Source: Antennarius striatus
Lineage: Eukaryota; Chordata; Actinopteri; Lophiiformes; Antennariidae
NCBI RefSeq assembly: GCF_040054535.1
Contig: NC_090795.1
Span: 4,129,501 to 4,193,500 of the forward strand
Length of the DNA: 64,000 nt
Direction of reading: 5' to 3'
Part shown: in pieces, positions 9,689 through 22,807 of the stretch
How positions within the stretch are numbered: the first letter of the stretch is position 1
Layout: each line of letters opens with the position of its first letter
Notes under the pieces: generated by a model
Databases searched by the model: none
Seen by the model: only the letters and a program-made list of their open reading frames with translations
Told to the model about the DNA's origin: nothing
Position numbers and translations under genes: made by a program

Positions 9689-10428
9689 CTAAAAGATGGA
9701 AGGGTTTACTTCACTTTGTGCCAGAGGGGAATCGGCTCCACTTCTTCTGCCCATCCGGTTGCAGTGCTCCACTCTGGTCCACCTTATCTCCTGCCGGAAG
9801 AAAATATAGACAGATGGAACACCGTAACAAACAGTCTCAAAACAGCTTTAAAGTTGGTACAGCATCTCGGTGAGCAAACTGACCCGTGTGAGCTCCTTTT
9901 TGTTGACACATCGAACGTAGAACCTGGGATCTGGTTGAATCTGGTCATTAATGGTTTTGTAACAGATGCCACAGTCGATCACCACCTGCACAAACCCAAC
10001 AGCACACAGATGGGTCAGGACAGACACCGGGACCCTCAGAGTAATTTCTGATTGGCGTAAAGGAGGCCAAACTTACCCTGTCTCTTCTGGACTGACAGGC
10101 TGTGGCGTTAATCCCACAATCCTTTAGGTAGAAGTGGTGGTAGATGTATTTAACGTGATCGTCAGGCTGAAAGGAAGGAGCAGGCGTGAAAAAGGGAGGA
10201 CTTTACTCGCAATCATGAACAGCAGCTGAACACTACCTCAATGTCTGACTGAAAGATGCTTCTGTGGAAGACAAGCGTCTGGTTTTCAGCATCAGATCGG
10301 AGCATCTCCATGACCCGATCCACTCCTTTCTTGAAGCCCTCAGGGAGTCTGGCGTAGATATTCTTCTCGGTGTTGCAGGAACCGATCAAGGCTCCAATGC
10401 TGAATAAGAGAAGCATTAAAGCAGCCAT
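9689..10428 (-). CDS. Chemerin (RARRES2)-like secreted cystatin-fold protein 3 (divergent)
   Basis: Exons 10428-10237, 10166-10077, 9985-9884 and 9790-9689 (TAG), all phase 0, 161 aa. It has a signal peptide (MAALMLLLFSIGALIGSC), the helix FKKGVDRVMEMLRSD and the conserved strand YIYHHFYLK. All six cysteines are kept, but the first pair is closer together (DCGINATAC, six residues between instead of about ten). The tail RRSGADSPLAQ...NPSIF lacks the Tyr-x-Ser-Gly-x-Pro-Thr-Leu-Leu-Ala pattern shared by copies 1 and 2. The gene is intact, so it is a diverged paralogue rather than a pseudogene. Confidence 0.78.
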
Positions 10429-10501
10429 CTTTATTTGTGTGTGTAGTCTTGAGGTGAAGGACAGACCTCACACTGCCGAGCAGAACATCACATCCAGCGC
10501 T

Positions 10502-10510
10502 CTTTGTATC
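10502..10510 (-). promoter_or_regulatory. TATA-like element of chemerin-like gene 3
   Basis: GATACAAAG lies within AGGATACAAAGAGCGCTGG, aligned with AGGATAAAAAGAGGGCTGG of gene 2. Both sit just upstream of the presumed short 5' UTR. Confidence 0.5.
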
Positions 10511-10854
10511 CTGACAGAAACCCTGTTAACCATTAATTATTCCCCAAGCCATGAATGACCTTATTTGATGTAAAAAGTTTAATTTGGAGAGAGTTCAAGG
10601 TGCTGCAACTTGCAAATCATCCTGCAAAATAAAGACAGAAATTATTTGATATAAACTGCATTTTCAGGAAACAAAATAAACAGGATGCCTCTTGTAAGTA
10701 GATGGAAGGTTGAAAATGTCAGAATAGGAACCTGCAGGTTACAAACGGCACCAACCTGTACTCCAATACGCTGCCAGCGGAACAAATACTTCCAGCAAAT
10801 TCAAAGAAAAGTTGGTGTAAAACACAACAGAACTGGGTTAAATAGAAAATAACT

Positions 10855-12653
10855 TTTATTTGTCATCAATATTTTCACCATGAATGAACAAGGGAACATC
10901 AGCAATAGCCTCTTGGACCTTGTATTGCTCTTGAAAAAGTACAACAAATCAGCATTTCAGGACAGATATACTTTGGCATACACAAACAACCTTCACTTCA
11001 TTCACAGGCACATTAAGCAAACATCAAACGGACACTGAATTCAACTCCCTGCTCCTCATCTTCACCTTCATCTTCACCGAGCAGCCAAATGGTTGTGACA
11101 TTCTCCGGATATTTCAGCAAATATAAATGCCTCTTATTGCAACAGATAAATAATGAAGAGATGTTTGATTTTTGTCTCAAAAGTGCAAACTATTGTAACA
11201 CGTGTGGCGTCCTCTCATCACGTTCCACGGGTACTCCCACGGTATTACTGTGACACCAAACAAGCCGAGTTGGGATTGTTCACAGGGAAAAACGGTGTCT
11301 GGATTCCACACTGGACAGTAACAGAGGACCAAAAAATTTAAGATCCGACAGTCAAATCCAAGTCTCAGTGATACAACACGACAAAAAACTGATGCGTATA
11401 CTTTTTTAAAAATCCTTCCCTATCAGTTATGCATGAATATAGAGATTGTCTAGACACAGTTGTGTGGAAATTTGGTCGCCCACGTTCACACAAATGAGAC
11501 TGAAATGTTCCAACGAAAAAAATAAAAATAAATTGTGTTGAAATACGGAATGTTAGATTAAATCTTGTTAATTTAAGCCGAGAAAAGATGTTAGAAGATG
11601 TGAGATTTCATAACAGCAGCTTATTCTTCTGATCACAAAAATATGTACATAAGATTTTGGCACTTTGACATAGAAACCAATAAATTACAATAATTCCCAT
11701 AGACCAACCACACCTCAAAGGAAACTCCACATCAATACTTTAGTGCCCTAAACATGTGCGTAGAGACATTTAGAGTATACATTAGGCCACTGTTTTAACC
11801 ACTTCTGCAACAACATTTATTAAGAAGACAAAAATGATGGGATTAGTATAAGACACTTGATGTAGAGCTCCCTCTGCTGGTGACTTTGACTCACTGCAGA
11901 TATAGAATTTGTCATAAAAAGCCCAACTATCATCTAGGCTGCTGCGTTTGAGTACAAAAATAAACACGGTTAAAGAAGTGTTGCTAACAATCACTCACAA
12001 ACACTCACTGGAAAGGAAAAATAAATCACGATGCAGATAAAAACGATTAGACAAAACAGTCATTGTTCAGATTTGGTGTCTTGAAAAAAGTGCTACAAGC
12101 TTCGGGAGGCGGGAAAAGTGATCATCCGTCTAAGATGAGATGATGCTGAGGGAAAAGAAACACCTCGCAGTATAACGTTTAATTTCCTTCATAAGGCGCT
12201 TGGTGAGCTTAAAACACGAAAAATAAAAAGCACTAAATCAGCATGTTAATACAAAAGAATAGATCCCATTTATCCTCCACATATTCAATGTGAATCAGAG
12301 CAATGTCTCAGGGATAAAAGCGAATCTGTTCTGCAAATCTATCTGTGATCATCATAATTAATTCTGATCGCACCGTGTGATCTGTCTCCTGAAATAGACT
12401 ACTTGTACACTACTTGTTTGACCTCCTAAAATGGTTTTTAACACCCCCCTCCCCCCAAACTTGATCAATCTGATCAAACGGAAGTTTGACCGAAGTAACA
12501 GCCAACAGAACCAGACAGAGACTGTGAGCATCTCACAGGATTCGCCCCGACAGGAGCGGTTTTTAGGAGATCTCCGTTGGTGCATCTGTATCGCGGGGGT
12601 GTTTCCAAAGAGGCCACGCCTGTGGGGAGGAGTATCTGTGTTGGGTGGGGGCG
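10855..12653 (-). other. slc4a2: slc4a2 3' UTR
   Basis: From the slc4a2 stop codon (12656-12654), the next strong minus-strand AATAAA is at 10860-10855, giving a UTR of about 1.8 kb. No coding gene is recognised in this interval on either strand. The exact cleavage site is not visible. Confidence 0.55.
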
Positions 12654-15600
12654 TTACACTGGCATGTGCATCTCGGAGTATTCATCTTGACACTCGCGAT
12701 CGTCAAACTTTGGCTCTGCGTCATCTGCATCCAGCTGGAGGAGACAGGTGACACGTTTTTCAATATGAAGCATCATTATTACATTTTAATATTATTATTA
12801 TTATTAGTTCGACGTATCGTTTGGTTTGTGATGGATGACAATTTTAGGCCCATAAATATTCAATCCAAAAATACAAGTTCAATACAAGTTTTGTCTGCTT
12901 TACACCGGACACTGAATGGATTTCATACAAATATGCTTATACCGCCCTCGTGTGGTCGACTTACACATGCCATCTCTCTGCCGGTAAAGATGCGGGGCAG
13001 CAGGAACATCTTGACGGGGACAGTGAGGATGAGGATGAAGGGGAACGCCAGCGACGCCTGGGTGGACATGACCGCCCACAGAGCTGCCAGACACACCACC
13101 TGGATGCAGGTGAACAGATGCATGCGTAGCGTACGGACCTGGAGGAAACGAATCAGCACGCATCAGTCCAACGAGTCAGCTCCAAATACTAAACTGCTTT
13201 GAGGACCTAAAGTGATTTATCAGTTAGTTATCAATAAATCTTGCATGGAGAAAAAAAAATCCCTTTTCTCATCTTTGTATGACTTTGAATCGGCAGGTCT
13301 TATTCAATAACTAAAATTATAAAGAAAAAAACCTCTTACCTTGCGTACGTAGGTGTGGTCTGGGTGATACTTGGGAGGCATGAGCAGCAGCATCATCCTC
13401 TCTGTCAGCTGGATCCCATTGAGCGACATCACCCCCATGTAGAGGAAGATTCCGAACAACACCGCCAGGGGGATCTGACGCAGCAGGTCGCCAATCACAA
13501 TAGACATACCTGGGGGGGGTTATTTTATTTCTTTGAAGGGGTTTTGACTTTAAAGGTTGGGAAGAAAAGCAATAAGACTTCAGTATCTAACACTGACCGA
13601 CCAGGATGGCCACCAGGAGCCCGGTGACCCTCTGCTCCTTCACCTCCTGGATGCGAGGCTTGTCTCCAGGGGCGACGGCCTTACTCATGACGGTCAGGGC
13701 GTTGACGTGGGTTACCGAGCGAACGGTTGCGGCGGCCATCCACGGCATGCCGAACAGCGCCGAGATGCCCCCCAGGACGACGATCAGCAGCAGGTCCAGA
13801 TGGAAACCAGAACCCTTCACCAGCATACGCTCCTTCTTACTCACAATCAGGCTGCGGGAGGTGGATGGAAGCAGAGTCAGACGACAGGACGGGCGAGTCA
13901 GTTTGAGGGCGTGTTGACAGAGTGACTCACGTGGTGATCTGAGTCTCCATGAAGATGAGGATGAACACCAGCAGCGCCGGTAAGCAGCAGGCGAACATCA
14001 TCCAGACGGGGAATTCCCCGTCTGAACCCAGAGGGCTGATGACCCAGCCACGTTTGCTGGGACTCGTCACGGACAAACCTCGAGGAACGCTCAGTTTCTA
14101 GACGGAGGATGACGAGAGAATCAGCAACGAGGAAGACGATAATCCGTCGGTGTTGTGGATCTTTGACAAGCAGCCAATCGTCTTACCTGTGTGTACGTGT
14201 CGTTTATGCTGTAATCCACCAGGACCATGATGAGGATGGCGATGGGAACGCCGAAATCTCCAATGATCCTGCGAAACTGAACCCCAGAGGACGTGAGACA
14301 AGCATCCCAGAATAAGACCGGTTTATTCTTTCATACATTTGTTGAGCTTTTTAAACAAATAACAATGAAGGTAGAGAATGATTTGATTTGGAAGCTCCAG
14401 AGAACAATACAGGTCTGGCTGTTAGTCATCTAAGCTTAATTTAGCTAACCCTAACCCTTGAAGTTATCTTATTATGTGTCTCTTAATCTCACTGATTAAC
14501 TTGTTTTCTTTAGATATTTATCCAAATCTGAACTGCTCCATTAATGTGAAACTGAAACAGAGTTTCAGCTCCTCACCCTTCCGGGGAAGAAGGCGCTGTT
14601 CTTGAACTTGCGTAGGTAGAAAGCGATGAAAAACGTCCCGGCCATCAGAACCAGGGAGAGCAGCGCGGTGTTGGGCTCCCCTTGCACCGTTATCTTCACT
14701 GATTCGCTGCTGTTGCTCGGAGCAACCGTGATGTTTTCTACTTCCGTGCCATTGTTGAGGGAACATCGCTTCAGTGGGTGGTCCTTGAAAATCTGGAAAG
14801 ATACATGGGGGTCAGATTAATGTCTAATATTTAGGGTCCTAACGACATGTGCACCAGGGCTTTCCTCAGAGGGAGTATAATTTATGCCGGTAGCAATCTG
14901 TGGAAAATGTAGTCAAATAGCTTCAAGTCTATAAAAACGGGAAACCTTCCAAAATCATAAATCCGGATTATAAACTAAATTCTTAATCCATTTCATTTTT
15001 CGAGATAAATCAGTCTCAAAAGTCTTCAGGTGCAGTCGCTAGAAAAACAGAGATTAGTCCCTTCAGTTTAGGGTCGGGGACTTGAACCCATGGCATGCCG
15101 ACAAAGACTTTTTTTGTAATCAGGAGTTGTTTTTTCAGGTCTCGGGTGTGTTACCCTGCCAAGTTTGATGAAAGTCTCGCAGATGAAAATGAGGGAGATG
15201 AGGAAGGAGAAGATCTCCTGCGTGAAGCGGGAGACGAAGCGGACCAGGAAGCTTCCCTCGAAGGCCACCGTGACGACCACGATGATGATGAGCCAGAAGC
15301 CGATCCAGACGCGGCCTGTCAGGTACTCCATTTCGTTGGCTTTGCAGAACTGTGCAGATACAGAGAAAAGAAACCTTTAACATCAACAACAAACTGCATT
15401 TAGTTTCTAAAATAGGTGGTAAAATCACAGCGTAAAATCACACACTTTTAAGGATTTAGCAACTTCTACATCAGATTACATAAAGATAAAAGAAACTTTT
15501 ACACTCAAAAGCAATTGGTTAAAGCACACGTGTCAAACTCAAGGCCCGGGGGGCAAATGTGGCCCCCCACATCATTTTATGTGGCCTGCGAGAGCATAAA

Positions 15601-18600
15601 AGGTCAGTGTGTCAAAAATAAATAGGTCAAAAGTGTGCTTTGAGCAGAAACTACATTTCCCACAATGCAATAATTAAGCCCATTTTAACTTTGACAAAAA
15701 CGTTTTGAACAAAGTTAATGTCCTAACTTGTGTTTGATGTTATTTTTCTTTATTCATTGATAGTTTGATCCTTGATTGATGGAGTTCTGTGGGTTTAATA
15801 ACCTGACAAATTAAAAGGATTTATGTTATAACAGAGGAACAAACATATTTTTTCTGTCTAACTAACGTTTGTAACTTGAACGAGTACTAAAGTCAGAGTT
15901 ATTTAACATTAAGGAGTAGTTACATTTATTTTACATTACATTGAGTTACATTAAGTTACATTTATAAGTTACATCTGGTCCTGGTCACATAAGAATGGGT
16001 AAAGTTCAGAGTCCCAGTTAGGTTGGTATTTTCCCTCCGTTTCCAGTCTTGATGCTAAGCTAAGCTAACCAGGATCCATTTGGTTCTGATCCATTTTCAA
16101 CTTCTGCAACATCCATACAATTCAGAATGAAATGCTCAAAAGGAAACCTTTTCATTGCTGGGTTTTGTGGTCTGCCATTAGGGAGCTGATTTATTTTACA
16201 CTTACGCTGTAAAACGCTTCTTCAAACACCAGCAGCGGTCCAGAGAAGCCCACAACCAGTAGCGGCTGCGCTCCGAGCAAGCAGAAGATCACGCCCTGGA
16301 TCGACGTGGACACGATCAGCTCAGAAACGCCAATCAAGCCTTCGGTCTTCTCACCTGGAGACACAAGGTCACAAGTGTAACGGCTCATGGATAGTGAGGA
16401 AGCGTCGGTGCTTGGAGATGATTAGGGCGTCTCTCTCTTCTGGTGCGTGACTCACCCAGGAGGCCTCCAAACGTTATGGCGGGAGAGAGCGCCGCAAAGT
16501 AGATGAAGATGATGGCGGCCATGCACTGGCTGTTCAAAGCGTCCTTGAAGTCACTCAGGTACTTCGGGTAACGGCGGCGCACATCTCGCACCAGGCCACC
16601 GAAGGGGCGCCTGGTGCGCTCCAGTGGGTCATCTGACTTTTTCTCAGGGGTCAGCAGAGCCTCTGTTTGAAGAGCAGGTTGTTAATCCGTGTCGCTTAAA
16701 CGAAACCGATGCACAGATAACAAGATAAACGACGATATTCACCCTTTTCTTCACGACTTTTCGGCTCCTTGACCTCCTGCTCCTCCCGCTTGCGCAGCAT
16801 CTCCCTCTGGAAGCGAGCCACGGAGCGCAGCAGCTCGTCGCCTCCCATCTCCGAAGGCGGAAGAACGATGCTGCAGTCCAGGAAGCTGTTGATGGCGTTC
16901 AGCAGGTCCTGCCTCTCGTCTGCCAGGTAGGCTGCCTCGTGGAATTGCTGGATGGTGATTCAGATATTTATTTAACCAATGAAACAAGCGATAAGGAAAA
17001 CCTAAAGGTCTGTTAACGTGGTGTCAATCCAGGTTATTTCATTTTATTTCATAATCTGGCCACAAAAATAATTGTTTCATTGCGAAAACGAAATGTCATT
17101 TCCTCTTTTGTCTAGCTTCCAATCACCTTGTCAGACATAAGTGTGGAGATGGAACGTCCTATCTGGTGGTAGTCCATGCTTGTGGTGGGGGGTCCCAGCA
17201 AAACGAAGAGGAACCTGACCGGAACGGGGACCTCCAGGACAGACTCCAGCTCCACCGCCTGCTGCAGGCGCACAAACGCCATGGTGGGTTGTTCAAGGAA
17301 GTCCACGCTGCCTGAGAGACGACAGGACACGATAGTCAACATGCACCAAAAAAAATTCAATCGTGTTTTCTTTTCCACTCACCCACAAGGACGACAGTGG
17401 CCTCGGCATTTTCTGGAATCTTCTCCAGCAGCTTCAGCTCGTGTTTGGATTTGGAACGATGCATGCCGGGGATGATGGTGGGCTCCTTCTGCTGCAAACG
17501 GGGGAAACAACACCAAATCGTGACACAAGAACAAAAAGAAAACCTGAAATAGCCTCTTTAAGCGCTAAACTGACCTGCAAATCGTTCTTTTCAATCTCGA
17601 TGCGCGTGTCGGCGTCCCCCGCGACGAGGACGGTCCCCATCAGAGGGTCGGTGACTGACGGCTCCTGCTGATGGGTGTGATTGGCGCTGTGGTGGTGCGT
17701 GATCAGGCTGCCCAGGCTGGCTGCAGAGATGTTCCTGGGGAAAGTGCTAGCGTGCTCCTTCTCATCGCTCGGGTGGCTGGGGGAGGCGGGGAGAGGAAGA
17801 GAGAGGGTGAGGGTGAGGAGGAGGAAGAGAGGCAGTGACCAAGCATGAAGCCACCTTGTAGCAGGAAGTGTGTGACAGCGAAAACAAAGAAGGTTAATAG
17901 AAGATAGAAGATGAAACCTTGCTGGTTCAAGTCCACGAGAGTGTGGTTGTGACCAAAGGAACAAACTCAACCCCGTCCTTCGTCGCCATGACAAAGGGAA
18001 GAAGCTGAAAACAAAGTGGAACTCCTTCTTTAATATCTCGTCAAAGAGAAGCCCCTGCTCGTCTGTCACCTGTGCTTCAGCAGCAGGGCCCTCAGGACGT
18101 TGGCTCGGTCCTCAGCTTTGATCTGGTCAGAAATGATCATCTGTTCCACCACCTGGTGGGCGATGCCAGGCAGGGTCTTCTGGTCCAGGTCCAACAGCAC
18201 CGCACCTGTGGACACACCTCTATTGAGCGCTCTGACGCGGAGGTTCACGCCCGCTAGCGATCCCATTTCCACCTCCGACCGTGTGAGATGGTCCTCCGGA
18301 GCTCCAGCAAGCTGCGGAACGACAGCGAGGCCACGTGTGGCTTCCCCCAACGGTCGGTCTCCTCCTCCACGTCCTCCTCAAACTTGATCCATCTTGCCGT
18401 CTCCTTCCACTGCATCTCCTGGTTCTTGTCCATCGTCAGCTCATTCAGCTCCACAAACACCTGAGAACACACACACACACACACACACAGGCGGGTGAGA
18501 AGCAGCAGAGGAGATCCGCATGAAACCACATGCGCTTGTTTTTATTCAGTCGCGTTCAAGTATTTCAAATTCAACTCTTCAATCCACTCAGTGCACAAAC

Positions 18601-21600
18601 ACACATCCTGTATTATCCCCCTGAAGCATGACGAAAAAGCTGGATTCAAAAAACACAGAAAGAGGAGAGACTATTGGGATTAAATATCTGCTGGCGGGTG
18701 ATGAATAGAAAACCATGCTGGTCAGATTGGAGACCAAACAACGGAAAGGAACACACTCCCTCCTCGAAACACGCCCGCTGCATGCCTGTGAAACCATGCT
18801 CACACAGGTCCAACCTGACTCCGGCCGCTCGCCTTAGCCTCACCTTCTGGTAGCGAACCATTTGAAAGGCGTCGGCGTCCAGCAGGACGCCTCCTGTCCG
18901 CGAGGCGGAATGGTACAGAACCACCGGTAAGGGCTGGAGGAGCGAAACGGTGCAGGAGGTGACTCAAATGTGCTGATTGCATTGGACCGTACCCTCAGGT
19001 AAGCCTCCGTCATTACACACACACACACACACCTGACAGGCTAATGGGGAGGGGGTGTATGAGAATGTGTGTGTGCATTAATAAAAGATCGCTCTCTCTC
19101 TCAGGAGTCACGGCGTCCAGTTACCTCGGCTATTCTGTCCCCCCTCGTTTCCATTCAGCGTATGAAAGGAAAGAAGTCTTTCATTCATTTTTAAATGTTT
19201 TCTTTCCCTTCTGCTCCATCTGGAATGTTTTAACGGGGGACGAACAGGAGGAAAACATCACCCAGAGTTTATTAGGATTTATAGTCAATCATCAAAAGAT
19301 TCAACTCTGACATTAAAGATGAGAACTTCCTGTCCACTCGAATTGTGAAACTGAATTTCAAAAAGGTTCCGTCGGTCATTTTCCAGCACAAATGGAAACA
19401 CAGGTCTTTTGTTTATGTGATTTACATGCATTATGTAAATGTGTCCCTGTTTTATCTGAGATCAATTAATAATGAGCAGCGTCACAAAAGATTTGTCACA
19501 ACCTGTGATCTGATCTGAAGCCGTTTAACGACAGGAAGAGAGATCACAATTCACTAATCACCTGTTAGGATTAAAGGAACCCCCCCCCCAGTCTGCCCCC
19601 CTTTGTCTTTGTGTGTTAAATGGAACTGAAGTGACCTTTACTTCATGATCGGTCACAGAGGAGCTGGAAAGTCATCATCCGATCAATTATCAATTATCAA
19701 ACTGTCATTAAATACCATGAAGATGGGTGACAACCCAATTTGATCTGACCCGATCTGAACCGGCTCCATCCGATCAGAACCGATCCGATCCGACCCGGTA
19801 GCGTCTCACCTCGTGTGGCGTTCGGTCGTGCTTGCGGCTGCGGGTGGTCGGCTCTTTGTGGTCTTTGCCGATGTGCACCACCTGACCTTTGGCGCCCTTT
19901 CTGACCAGGTGTCTGCGCACACCGGGAACATCCTCAAAACGATGACCTGGAGGAAGAGGAGAGAGCTGTGTTAATAGAAACAGCTTGGACAGGTGAAGAC
20001 ACGTCTGCTTCAGAACCATCAGATTTAAATTAAATCTGACAAAAACCAACGTTCGGTAAGGTTCGTCATCCAGGTAACTGGAATTCAAGCGGAGTGCATA
20101 AACAGCATTTTTTTGTCTGGTTTGTGTTTTTGTCGCTCTCAACATGCACATTGAGAACCGTGAGTCCAAATCTCAGGCCGGCCCGTCCCAGAGGGTCCGG
20201 CTCCGGTCGTGTTTCTGTGGCCCCTCAGCGGGGGGTCGAGTTACCGAGGCCGACAGCATCACAGACATGAAAAGGAGTTGAGGAGTTCAGACATTCACAG
20301 GCTGGAAAACTTAAAAAAAAAAAAAAGACTAGTTCAAAGTCTCCAGCATTTAAGAATCTGACTTCCTCATGACAATTTGAAAATAAAACTAGTTGTAGAA
20401 AAAGCGAGGCTCCCTTATTCTTACCTCTATCAGAGCTCGTACGTCCTACAAGAAACACAGCGAGGTTTTTACGGTGGCTCATTAATGACTCCAGTCATGT
20501 AAAATCAGAGCAAGTCGCCGCAAGTAAAAAATATTTTCTATTTGAAAGTTTCTCATCCTTCATCTTGTTCATTGTGTTCATTCGCCGAGCGACTCCATGA
20601 CGTCTGAGTGGAGTTCAGGACAGACTCTGGAGGAGGAGGTTTAGGGATGGGCGTAGGTTAACTGCCTGACTCAAACTAGTGCAAATTTAGATAAATCTTG
20701 TAAAAAGTAAGCCTTTTTTTTTTTTTTTTTGCCCGCCACTTGACCCCACTGGGGGTGATTCTGTCAGAAAGCATCAGGGAGCAGAGATGCTAATTTGCTG
20801 GGGTCGAACAAAAGAGGAGGGACGCTGATCTAATAATTCCTGTTGTTGAGCGGCAGCCAGCAGCGAGAGACACTTTCCCAGGATGATTTAGGGATTTACG
20901 GACACAGAGGCTTACAGGTGAGGAACCTGTTCGGGGGCTCGGCTTTGTTTTTCCGAGATCCATCATGATCAAATGCATGAGCGATAAAGGACGCGCCTTC
21001 TTCCAGGTTTCACAATTAGCCATCATGTTGGCTTGGGCCTGACTCCAGGGGCCTCAGCTGACAGTGGGAATGGCTAATTTAATAATTTGGGCTTGTCTGC
21101 CACGCTTTCTGATAAGCTGCTACCCTCTGCTGAGGGGTCAACTCCCTGACGTAAATCTCCTTGGCCCTAAACACGACTCCGTGCTGGGCTGGGGGCCACG
21201 AGCGTCACAGGGCGTCGAGGCGCCGGCTGCAGCACAAAGGAGTCCGAGCAACGAGAAACCTGGAGATGATGCCTTCAAGTCAGAAAACAGTTCAGAGATG
21301 ATCGAAAATGAGAGTCTGGAGAAACCTTGTCAATTTAGTAACGTTTTTTCTTGCAATAATAAAAATAAAACACAAATAATAGTGAATTAAAACTTTGTAA
21401 ATGTTATGAACTGCAGAGATTCTCTTTAAATGTCAGCAGAAACGTCTCAAGGAAGGTGAAACTCACTCTTGATGCCGTCCAGGTCGGCGGAGGCCAGAGT
21501 CTGAGCCTCGCTCTCATCGGTGGGGATGCGCTGGTACTTGGTCTGCTCGGCCCCCGTCATGTTGCCTGTGCGCCGGCGCTCCTGCAGGTCGTAGCCCCGG

Positions 21601-22775
21601 CTGGACTGCCGGGCGAGTCCGGGGTGATCAGGCGGAACCGAGAGGGCAGCGGGGCCGGAGGCGTCCGGAGGGGCCGGCTTACTGGATCAAATCGGGAAAA
21701 CAGATGAGATCAGAACTCGGAAAATTAACTTTCAATCGCTTATCGAGTTTTTAAGAAATTAAATGCGAAGCTGGGACGTGTTTCGGCTGAGCCACACACT
21801 TTTTGCTGTAATCCATTCTGCTTTAATATTCCATTTCATTCCTGATACTTTCTTTATAACACTAATAATCTTTGCTTGCATCTCAGGTCCAAACACACGT
21901 CTAAACTTTCAAATATAATCGACGCCCAGAAGAGATGAATGAACACATTGAACTCACCGCCCTTTAAATGTCAGCTGTCTGCAGCATTTCAAACTTCAAT
22001 ATTTCCCCTTTGCAAACAGACGTTTTCTAAAATGAATCCTCCGTTATCAAATAGACTGAAACCGTTCCAAAAGTCGTGTCCTCAGCTTTATCCCAGCTCG
22101 GATTAGACCCTTGTGAAGTGGAAAAGAAAATGCCACAGGGGTTGTCTGGGGCCAGGGAGGTGTGTTGCAGTGGCTGTAGTGACGGGTGAAATACGGGCCT
22201 CTGATGAGCGGGTTACTCGGGTCCTTCAGATGGAGCCCAGCGGGTCTTCTGGATGCCTGAGACGTGGTAACGAAAGGTGTGTACCTACACGGCCAATCGG
22301 ACTCATGCCTCAGCGGTTTCACCCAATCAGAACCCCCGTGAGAATGTTTCCTTATGCAATCGTCCCAGCAGGTAAAGCGGTATCACAAACCAGCCTCTCT
22401 CTCTCTCTGTATTAGCCAGAGAAGCAGACTTGACTCACTCTGAAGAGGATGCATCCTCAGCATCCGCTCCCTCTCCAGACTGCGGCACGATGTTCAGCTC
22501 ACGGGACGCGTGGAGGCTTTCACGTTTGACCACGTGGTCTTCATCGGAAAGGAAGAACTGTCGGAGGAAAATTGGGAATGAGAAGAAGTCGCAGCTGCGA
22601 TGAAGAAAAAGTGAGCAATTAGAGTTCCTCTTAAAGTTCTGCAGCAGGAAACGGTTGTCATAGAACCGTTAAGACCATAATGCCACTGTGACCTTTATTA
22701 CTTAACAAATTGAAAGATTTACCTCCACATCTTTGGCTCCTTCAGATTCAGCCGGAGCGGGGGCCGTCTCCGACC

Positions 22776-22807
<32 letters not shown>

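Noticed and set aside
17434-18069. 211-codon minus-strand ORF across slc4a2 introns
   Set aside because: It runs through two real slc4a2 exons and the introns beside them. The exon junctions with correct phase explain the coding parts.
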